A stretch of DNA of 64,000 nt, taken from NCBI RefSeq assembly GCF_028583425.1, contig NC_072801.1, positions 19,674,001 through 19,738,000 on the forward strand, written 5' to 3'. Below are positions 55,912 to 64,000 of this stretch, one piece after another. This DNA is from Eublepharis macularius (taxonomy: Eukaryota; Chordata; Lepidosauria; Squamata; Eublepharidae). How positions within the stretch are numbered: the stretch's first letter is position 1; each line of letters opens with the position of its first letter. A program made the translations under genes and the position numbers. Under the pieces are notes generated by a model that saw nothing but the letters and a program-made list of their open reading frames with translations, did no database searches and was not told the DNA's origin.

Positions 55912-56060
55912 CACTCCATCTACAAAGGCAGCAAACTTCTGAATACCTGTCCTGAGCCTTTGCCTCTATAACCTGTTTGTTTGGTTGGCTCCTGTGTGAA
56001 TCAATATACTGGATTAGATGGATGAGTGATCAGATCCAGTGGGCTGTACTCACAGTTCTT

Positions 56061-58174
56061 ATGCAGTAATAGCTTAATAGTATAAAAAAACTCATACATT
56101 GAAACAGTAAAAGGAAAACAACCTCAAGGAAACGAATGACTCAAAAGCATGGATTTTGCTGCCCACAAATAAAATCAGGACCAATCCACCTGGCAAAGTC
56201 TTGTAAAAGAGGACTGCTTGGCAGAATGTGCAAAAAGCTGCTCATGATTTTACCCTCCTGCATTTCCTGTGGTAGCCCATCTCCAAAGGACTACCGCAGA
56301 GACCTTATTGAGTATGTTCAAACATGTTGAGTAAAGGACACAGCTAAGAGAAACTTGCATGCAAGTTCATATAGGCAGTCCTTCAAGATTGAAGTATTTC
56401 CAGAATGCATCACATGGACCAGTTCTAGTAACGTAAAAAAATTAATTTTATTAAAACCATAGACATTAATTATGAACACTCATTTCCATCCATCATGCTG
56501 CTTGTTCAGATTTGTATAGTCCATACTGCTTTATATTGATTTGATTTTTCCCTCTTTAATGACCTCACCCTCCCCCCAAAATTTGGGTGCTGCCACTTGT
56601 GCGTAAAACAATCCTTCTGCTGTCTGCCTTGTTGAGTCCTAGTTTCCTGCGGCTGTTTGCTGATATTTAGAAAATCCGAAGCTTTCTGAATCCAGACATA
56701 CTCAGATGAGGAGTTCTGGATTTTTCCGTCGTTGTGTAACACCATGCTTTGGAGCTTCTCAGCTGAACCCTAACTGGTCCTATCAAGAGGCAAGGTGAGG
56801 GGGTGGCTTCTTTGTTAGCAATCAGACTTGCCCTCGCAATATTAAGAAGGCTTATGAATATGGCTACGCCATAAGCCTCTTCATTAAATGTGTTTCAAAC
56901 ACAATTACTGCCCAAGCAGACAGATATACGGAAGCCAGATCCCGGCCGGGAAACAGAACCTTGCTAGCATGTGAGATGACAGGCAAAGCCAGCTCTCAGC
57001 CTCCACACCCTGGAGTTGTGCATAGATCTTAGGCAAAGGGTCCTCCCAGAGTTCCTGAATTAATCACTGCAACACACCCTACCAATCTTCCCTGATCCAT
57101 TCTCCTCAGACAACTCAGTGCTCTGATAGACTTACCCACCCATACTTTGTGGGTCGTCATTCATCGCTGATAACTTTAGTTCTGCCCAGGAAGACTTATC
57201 AGACCTTCCCAGTTCATTGTCTCGCTCTGAAAACAGTTCGTCAGTTCTTTGCCAAAGACAGCTTCCCAAGCCTTTGTTCTTCCCTGGGAATAATCATTTA
57301 GACATTATTTTGGGGCAGAAGATGCAATCTTGCCCCCAGGTACATTCCACAGTATTTCTGAACTACCCCTCTGCCATAGTCATGTGCATGCTCTCGAATC
57401 CAGCATCTATCCTCGAACCTCTGTTCGAGCTCTTCTGCCTTGACACGCTGGTCACTCAGTGCTCTCTCATCCTCTTTTGGATGGTAACTATCACCCAATT
57501 CCTCAAACTCTATCCAATTTTCACCAATGCTTTCTAGTTAACTCTGAGTGTGTGTTGTGTGTGTTTGCCTGCAGTTGATTTTTGTTATTTTCAGTTTTTA
57601 AAAACCTGTTTGATACATCTGTCTGGTCATTGAAAGAGTTCTCTAGCCGGGACAATCTTCGTACACAGGTGGTGATCCTGAAGCTACCCCCTCTCACTGC
57701 CTCTCTTTGCATGCTAATTCCCACAACTCAAAAGGAGACCTCCCCATTGGGTAACATCTTGAGATGGCTCACAGGGTAGAACCACCACCACCCCACCGCA
57801 GCCAGCATGCCATGCTTGCCTCTGCCTACCCTGTCAGAGCAGCTAACATTTCTACTCTCATTGTACCTCCACACCTCTTGAAACAAAGCAGGGTAAGCCT
57901 CAGATACCCAGTAGGGAGTTCAGGAAGCCTTTTTGGGCATGTGCAGCTGACCAGTAAGGAACTAGAAGTGAAGGAGCATTCGCTCCTCAGGCTGTTGAGC
58001 AAGGGTAGGTGGTGAGTGGCAGCCAGGGGGACAGCAGTAGGCCCTGTTGAGCTGCTACTGAGCAGAACCCTTATATGGTACATCCTAAAGAAACAACTGC
58101 TACAGTTGGGTCCTCAACAACTACCACGTTCATAGGGAAAGGCAGCAACAACATTCTTTCTTGCTCCTCTCTCT
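56061..58174. other. IQCK intron, unassigned
   Basis: No exon or classified repeat was recognised. Frames at 57217-57537 and 57764-58015 are without family features. Confidence 0.4.
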
Positions 58175-58345
58175 CCTTTCTCACATAAAAGCATAAATAC
58201 AGCCTGCTGGATCAGACCACTGGTCCATCTCATCCACCATCCCATTTCACACAGGACCAAACAAACAGGGCATAGAGGGTGAGGCCCTCCCATTTTGCTG
58301 CCTCCCAGCACTGGTATTCAGAGGTTTGCTGCCTCTTAAGATGGA
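58175..58345 (-). mobile_element. CR1-type 3' fragment, minus strand
   Basis: AGCCTGCTGGATCAGACCAC and ACTGGTATTCAGAGGTTTGC are the reversed forms of segments seen at 26055 and 55912. Confidence 0.65.
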
Positions 58346-59274
58346 GGCTTCCTTTAGTTTTATGTGTTCTTATCACACGTCTCCCTATTGGTGAGCGTAC
58401 TTTCATTTCCAACCAAACTAACAAGCTGCAAATCTATTGCCCTCCATGACTATTCAACTTACATGCTATTTTGGCTTCTCTGCCCTGTGTCTGTTTTTCC
58501 AACTTTCTTTTAATACTCTAAAGCCCCTTCTAGTTAAGGTTTGACATCTTCTAGGTCAGTGCAATGCTTAGCGGATCCTCTCTTCTGCCATGTTAGAAAT
58601 GATAACAGGGAGAGATTGCTTCTCATGTTTTTACTCTCCGCAAAGATCCAGGCAAGCCCCTGTCATGCTCCCCATGTCAGAGAATAAGCCACACAGATTT
58701 AGTGTGCACGGTTTCTAAACACACTGGAACAAGAATTACTTCAGGGCCTGAACTGTTAGCCTGTCAGACTCAGTATATATCAAAATCTGCAAAGCACATT
58801 TTATCTTTAGACTAATGCCTGCTCTCTCCATGTGCACATGGTTTAAAATTTAAATTGGATTTTTTAATTTAAATCAGATTTTATTTAATAAAATGCTTTA
58901 TGAGGAAAACTCTATCTAAAGGTAGTTTTCTATTTAAGATACATTATAGAGCAAAGGGATTTTGTCATGAAATAAAGATTAATTTTAATTATGTAGTATG
59001 AGATTCTATATTCAGGCAATGTTTAAAAATGTTGGTAAACGGATTTCATTAATTCATTCATTAGGGTCTCAATGTCATGCTCTTCCAGCAGTTTCTGTGA
59101 TTATTTAGGGTAATTTTTCTGTCGACAAGATACCGTAACAGATGTTTTGTTTTGCAGTTCTCAAAATTGTGAATTTGTGTCTGCAAAGATAAGTGTCTCT
59201 TCGTTATAGCAAAAATGTTTTAAAATAAATATAGAGTTGAGAAAGAGACCTCAATCCTATTGTTTCTTTGCAAA

Positions 59275-60440
59275 TCGGTGTACCTAGTGTCCGGGTTCTG
59301 AGTCCCAGCCCCCAGACTTGCCAGGAGGGAACAGTGGGAGGCAACCGGGAGGCAGTGGCCCTGCCACCCCAGCCAGCAACCAGGTCCAGAACCTGCCTAC
59401 TGCAGGGGGAAGGGGCGAAAGGCCAAAGCCTCAGAGGGCTGGAGGGAGCAGGGAGAGACCAGCCAGTCCCACCCTCCAGGGGGAGGAGAGGGGGCTAAGC
59501 AGGCCAGAGGCAAAGGGCCAAGGCGGGGGGAATAAGGACCCAGCAGCAGCCCAAACAGAGCCCTTACTAGCCAAGGAGGAGAAACAGCCACTACAGCCTA
59601 GAGCCACACCCCAGCTAGAGGACAGTAGCCTGGCTCAGGAGTTGCTAGGAGCCAAGCCCCTCCAGGTGGAGCTGCCACAGGCATTCTGGGGGAGGAGATG
59701 GGTAGCCCCGCCCAGCATCAATGAGCAGGCAGCCCAGAAACTGGCCAGGGCAATTCCTCATGAGCAAGGCCAGGGAAGCTCAGCAGCACAGAAGCCGGCT
59801 GGGGCAGCTCCTCGCGAGTAAGGCCAGGGAAGCTCAGCAGCACAGAAGCCGGCTGGAGCAGCTCCTTGCGAGCAAGGCCAGGCAAGCTCAGCAGCTCAAA
59901 GGTCTACTGGGGCAGCTCCTTGTAAGCAAGGCCAAGGAGACCTCAGCTGGGGATGGTTCGCATTCAACTCCACCCTGCCAGCAAGGCAAGGAATCCTAGA
60001 AGGGGTTAGTGATAGGAGGGAAATACCTGAGGGAAGGCACAGCTGGACCAAGTCAGGAGAGGGAACAAGCCTGGAAGGAGGGCGGGGCGGAGAAAGGAAA
60101 CCCTATAAAGGGTGGCTAGGAAGAGCTCTGAGGTGGTGGGTGTGAGTAAGGAGTGATGGCATGGAGTGAGAGCAGAGCAGTGTGAGAGTGGAGGCTTGGA
60201 GGAGAGTTCTGGGAGGAGGAGATGATGGAGGACGCAGGGGATGAGCAGGCCAGTTTGAGCAGGCCAGCGAGTGGACTGAGAGGGAGTCTGGGTGATGTAT
60301 ACTGCCCCTCCTTCTACAGAGCAGGGTCCTGCAGCATCCCTGGTGCCCCTCTGATGTCAGGGCCGGCCCAGCCGGCGCCCCACCCAGTGGCGGCAGCAAC
60401 AAGCCCTGACACCCAGAATCAACCCCTTACCTCTTAAATG
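59275..60440. other. GC-rich inserted block, possibly a solo-LTR-like fossil
   Basis: About 1.17 kb, sharply GC-rich between AT-rich halves. It contains the 54-bp tandem array (59768-59929) and a TATA-like CCTATAAAGG near 60101 in GC-rich context, which is promoter-like. A solo LTR is one reading; the ends and the short AAAT repeats beside them are not decisive. The plus strand frame at 59318-59821 is proline/glutamine/glycine-rich with no domain. Confidence 0.35.
59768..59929 (+). repeat. 54-bp tandem repeat, three units plus partials
   Basis: Units start at 59768, 59822 and 59876 with GGCCAGGGAAGCTCAGCAGC or a near match; a partial copy lies before and another after. The period is 18 codons and one frame stays open through 59721-59999, giving repeats of the form GQLLASKAREAQQHRSRL. 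Confidence 0.88.
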
Positions 60441-61125
60441 CTAAGTTTCAAGAAGTTAAATGAACAGAAGATTGTTTTGGGGTGGAATAGATCTGGATAG
60501 TATCATATTATTATCTCCCTTGAAGAAAAAACCTATAATGGTAGCAGGCCATAAAAGAGACCCAATTTGGTTTTAACCACATTAGTTAATAAACATGGAT
60601 GTTTAAGCAAATAGAAGCATACATATGTTATATAATGTTATTGTTTTAGTTGGTTATTAAATAAATGGTTCTTATTATCTCTTTCCAATAAAGTACAGCA
60701 GAAAAGTTGTACACATATGAATGATTAACCTATTAAACTAGAGATAGTTCACATTGCAATGTTTTCATAATTGTCTATTTCAAGTGGTAAATAACCAAAC
60801 AATAATTAGTTTTCTAATATAATTGTAAAACTAACCTGAAAAGCTGTTGTCCTAAAAATGAAACCTTCATCTGGGTTTCAAATATGAAGGTTATAACAAC
60901 GAGCAAGAATGAGCCTTAAGGTAGAAAACCATGTTTTAAACCAAGTGTTACTGACGAGTGATTTAAATCATGATTTAAATCAAATCTATCCTGTTTTCAA
61001 GTGATCAAAAAAGGAACTTATATTTAAACAGCTTGCATTCTCTTATCAAATCAGTAGAGAGCAGAGAGTTATTATCATCTATTCATAGGGTTAGAACAGA
61101 AGAATGTGTAATATAGAAAAACCAG

Positions 61126-64000
61126 AAAATTTCTGCATGAGTGCAAGATGATATTCTAAAGAAATGTAAGAAAGACTTAGAAGAGTTCTTCAAAGTGAAC
61201 TGCACCAATGGCACCTCCATCACCACAATTTGGGAAGCAAGTAAAGCTTTTATGAGAGGGAACGTGATAGCTTCGACTTCAAAAAAAGGAAGGAGAAAAC
61301 AAAACAGATGAATGAAATCACAGCCAAAATCCAACTTTTGGAAGAACAGTACAAAAAATCTCTTAAGAAGACAATGTTAGCTGAAATTAAGCAATTAAGA
61401 AATCAACTGCATCTATTACAAGTTGAAGAAATGCAGAAGAAATTAAGTTTCATGAAGCAGAAACATTTTGAACACACAAATAAACCAGGTCACTTTTTGG
61501 CCCATTGATTAATGAAAGAATCCAAAAGAAGGATACTAGGAGTTTAAAAATCAGATGGAATTACATATATAGAAAAAGAAATACATCTGCAATTTATTTC
61601 CTTCTTTTCCCAATTATACAAGAAAGAAATTCCTAAAGAACAAGGAATGAAAGATTATATTAAAGACACACTAATTCTAAAGTTTAAATCAGAAGACAAA
61701 GAGGTGATGAATCATAATATCACAGTACAAGAAATCTCACAAGCAATAAGAAAAATGAAAAAAGATAAAGCTCCAGGTCCGGATGGGCTAGCAGCTATGT
61801 ATTGTAAATGCTTGGAAGAAGAATTGATACTGCCACTTCGAAAAGAGATGAATAAAATAAGTGAAGATAAGATTTTACCCCCAACATAGCAAGAGGCCCA
61901 TATAACGTTGGTCCACAAAGAAGGAAATAACCCAATGTTGCCTCAATCATATAGACCTCTCTCTTTATTAAATGTGGATTACAAATTGTTTACTTCTATA
62001 TTGGCAGAAAGACTTAGAAAATGCATAACAAGCCTAATACATCCAGATCAGATGGGCTTTGTCTCAAAGCGATACATGAAAGAAAATGTTTGATTTGTAA
62101 TTGACGCAATGGAATTAGTGGAGGGGGGGAAGGACATAAGATCACATTTATTTTTTTGGACGCTGAAAAAGCATTTGACAATCCCTCTTGGACCTTCTTA
62201 CAAAAAGTAGTACAGAATTTAAATTGTGGCTCAAAATTTGAGAATTGGATGCAAGGAATTTAAACAAAGCTAAAGGCTAGGATTCTAACCAATGGGGTAT
62301 TAACAGAAGGATTACAAATCAAAAAGGGCACTAGACAAGGCTATCCACTGCCTCCATAATTATTCATCTTAGCAATGGAAATTTTTGCTTCAAAGTTAAG
62401 ACAAGACTCTAAAATTAAAGGCTTGAAAGTGGATTTTGAAGAATTTAAATTGAAATGTTATGCAGTTGATGTTGTTTTGATGATTTTGAACCCACATGAA
62501 ACATTACAACATGTTTTGGAACATTGTGTGAGTTTTGGAAATTTTTCAGGATTTAAAGTTAATAGAAAAGAAGCTAAAATAATCGTCAAGTTTATAACAA
62601 GGAAAGAAGAAGAAAAAATTGAGGAACTGTCGGGATGTGAAATAGCAGTAAATCCAGAGAAATATTTGTGCATAAATATAACAGGACAAAAGGAAACACT
62701 ATTTAGACAATTATGAAGTATTATGGAGGAGGATTCAAAAAGATCTTAAAAGGTGGCCAAAGTTAAAATTGTCTTGGATAGGAAGAATTTCTGCAATCAA
62801 AACAAATATTTTACCGAAAATTAACTTTTTATTTCAAATGTTACCAATTAGTATAAAAGATAAGACACTCTAAAGCTGGCAAAGACAAATAAACCAATTT
62901 ATCTGGAACGGCAAAAAACCAAGAGTAAGATGGGCAGCTCAATCCTAAGCCCCCGAGTCAACACCTCCGCTCGTCCATTGACGTAAATGCGGCACCACTC
63001 TGCTGCTTCCTATGGAGTTGTGCGGGAAAGTCTCGCTGGCGCCTGAGCACAGCAAAGTGAGGCACGGCCACTGTTCCCCTGACAATCCTGCTCACACCAG
63101 CCAAGGCCACACCACTCCCCTGACAGGCAGGCGAGGGGCAAGCAGCAGAATCCCTGCTGGGGAAGGGGACCCTCCAGTGCCAGCGCAGGGCCTTGCGCCT
63201 AACATGTTTGTATGTCCACCCAGTGTGGTCATGCGTGGCGGCCTACCCGTGGTAGCACACCTCCCCGCCCACCGGCGGGCCCAGTGCCAGCACAGGGCCC
63301 CCTCCAGTGCCAGCGCAGGGCCTTGCACCTAACATGTTTGTATGGCCACCCAGTGTGGTCACGAGTGGCGGCCCACCCACGGTAGCACACCTCCCCGCCC
63401 ACCGGTGGAAGGGAGGGTTACGCCTGTGTAAATGCAAGTTGTGCCCACCTAAGCCTTAGTCCTCTTCCTGTGCACTTTCCACCACCACCCTCCCCACACT
63501 TAGGATTGTGCTGTTAAGGTACTACAAGACGAAAAAAGAAGAGGAGGATTGGTGGTGCCAAATGTCGTTATGTTATAAAGCAGCTGGCCTGGATTGGATT
63601 GCAGATTGGATTAAAAACCCAAAGGACAGATTAATACGATTTGAAGCGGTTAATTTGCCTGAAGGGCTACATAATTACCTTTGGGTGAAGAAAAGAGCAA
63701 AGACACAACATAAAAGTCATGTGATAAGAGACAGTTTGATTCAAATTTGGGATTAGGAAAGAATGGGGATAAACCCTCTGATATCACCAATACTGTCACC
63801 AATTGATGCCTTTGGTGATAAGAATCAGAGAAAAGTTAATGACTTTATAACTTATCAAGATATAATAAACTCTCAAGGAAAGATAAAATCATGACAAGAA
63901 ATTTGTGACGAAAGAAAGAAAATACAATGTCTGATATGCCTTCAGGCAATCCCCAGATTAAAGGAAGTTCTCAGGGATTACAGAGGCCAATTGAGGGATT
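61126..64000 (+). mobile_element. L1 LINE ORF2, degraded, plus strand, interrupted
   Basis: 5'-truncated within ORF2: linker with TTIWEASKAFMRG (61220) and a coiled region LLEEQYKKSLKKT (61335); RT pieces APGPDGLAAMYCKCLEEELI (61770), LNVDYKLFTSILAERLRKCI (61970), FLDAEKAF-like at 62160, and the YADD box read as YAVDV near 62460. It is split at 62934/63514 by a GC-rich element and resumes with the thumb-side sequence VLQDEKRRGGLVVPNVVMLY-like at 63517, running out of the window. Multiple stops and frameshifts make it inactive. It is a different copy from 47575-51060 but the same broad L1 group. Confidence 0.9.
62935..63513. mobile_element. Nonautonomous DNA transposon inserted in L1
   Basis: 15-bp inverted termini CAGCTCAATCCTAAG (62935-62949) and CTTAGGATTGTGCTG (63499-63513), one mismatch. 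Comparison with the other L1 copy at 49857-49900 shows the L1 sequence is colinear across the gap, which fixes the boundaries. The interior is GC-rich and has a 130-bp tandem duplication (63171-63300 and 63301-63420). Homologous to the start of the block at 44233. Confidence 0.82.

Larger units (their letters stand above)
54030..56060 (+). mobile_element. CR1-type LINE 3' part, split by two insertions
   Basis: Pieces 54030-54304, 55521-55614 and 55912-56060 read as one colinear CR1-type 3' region: AGAGGTTTTTAAAATTATGC, CTCCCATAATACTAGATCTT, GACAAAAGGAAATACATCTT, then AAAAGGGGGTTAGACAGATT, CAGTGGCTACTAGCCATGG, then ATACTGGATTAGATGGATGA. Interrupted by an L1 3' end (54314-55511) and a TIR element (55615-55911). 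Confidence 0.8.
58835..60993. mobile_element. Sauropsid DNA-transposon-like repeat split by a GC-rich block
   Basis: The ends carry multiple TTTAAAT motifs (TTAATTTAAATCAGATTT near 58867 and GATTTAAATCATGATTTAAA near 60960), ending in CAAATCTATCCTG. The AT-rich parts 58835-59270 and 60440-60993 look like two halves of one element separated by the GC-rich block. Confidence 0.45.

Noticed and set aside
59318-59821. 167-codon frame as a host protein
   Set aside because: Low-complexity, ends in a tandem repeat, lies within an apparent insertion, and resembles no family I know.
43738-64000. Search for the IQ-motif exons of IQCK
   Set aside because: No peptide resembling PRPPIPLSLLLTEEEAA or an IQ motif was found on the plus strand; they are expected beyond the window.
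1-64000. CRISPR arrays, bacterial operons, plasmid or phage genes
   Set aside because: Spliced vertebrate genes and retroposons throughout; no spaced direct-repeat arrays were seen.

Overview
The window reads as vertebrate nuclear DNA. The mix of repeats points to a squamate reptile, most likely a lizard: Sauria-type tRNA SINEs, a second tRNA-derived SINE family, a 5S-rRNA-derived SINE, reptilian L1 and CR1 LINEs, a DIRS-like fossil, Penelope-type repeats and many hAT-like nonautonomous DNA transposons. Species cannot be named from sequence alone. Gene content was recognised by translating exons and comparing them with remembered family sequences; splice sites were checked base by base and the reading phase closes across every junction given.

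Three host genes are present in the order known from human 16p12.3. (1) The last two coding exons of VPS35L (+ strand, 3764-4780) with its 3' UTR and poly(A) signal near 5029. (2) KNOP1 on the - strand, with four coding exons between 22984 and 14245 and a probable noncoding first exon near 27032. (3) IQCK on the + strand, starting at 27256, with six coding exons up to 43737; the IQ-motif exons were not found and probably lie beyond 64000. VPS35L and KNOP1 are tail to tail. KNOP1 and IQCK are head to head across a CpG-rich shared promoter that carries a perfect RFX-type X-box 12 bp before the IQCK ATG.

The rest is intron and intergenic repeat. 1-3763 is VPS35L intron with an inverted repeat at the window edge and an L1 3' end. 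5056-14244 is the VPS35L-KNOP1 spacer, dominated by a DIRS-like fossil with inverted termini (about 8150-12660). That fossil is interrupted by an hAT-like element (9436-10877), which is itself interrupted by a 5' L1 fragment carrying most of ORF1 (9991-10784). KNOP1 introns hold a 553-bp inverted Penelope-like dimer (19278-19830) with a hammerhead-ribozyme-like core in each arm, a large imperfect palindrome (24364-25287) and an hAT element with a perfect 8-bp target duplication (25437-25903). IQCK introns hold a 186-bp hairpin (28719-28904), a degraded CR1 (about 31560-33960), many SINEs and several hAT-like elements. From 44 kb to the end the large IQCK intron holds a GC-rich transposon-like block, two long degraded L1 ORF2 copies, a CR1 copy split by two insertions, and a GC-rich block with 54-bp tandem repeats.

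The most interesting signals are the hammerhead-like cores in the Penelope-like repeats, the inverted dimer that sits inside one target duplication, the X-box plus docking-domain evidence for a ciliary IQCK, and the three-level nest at 8-13 kb. No wholly new gene system was found.
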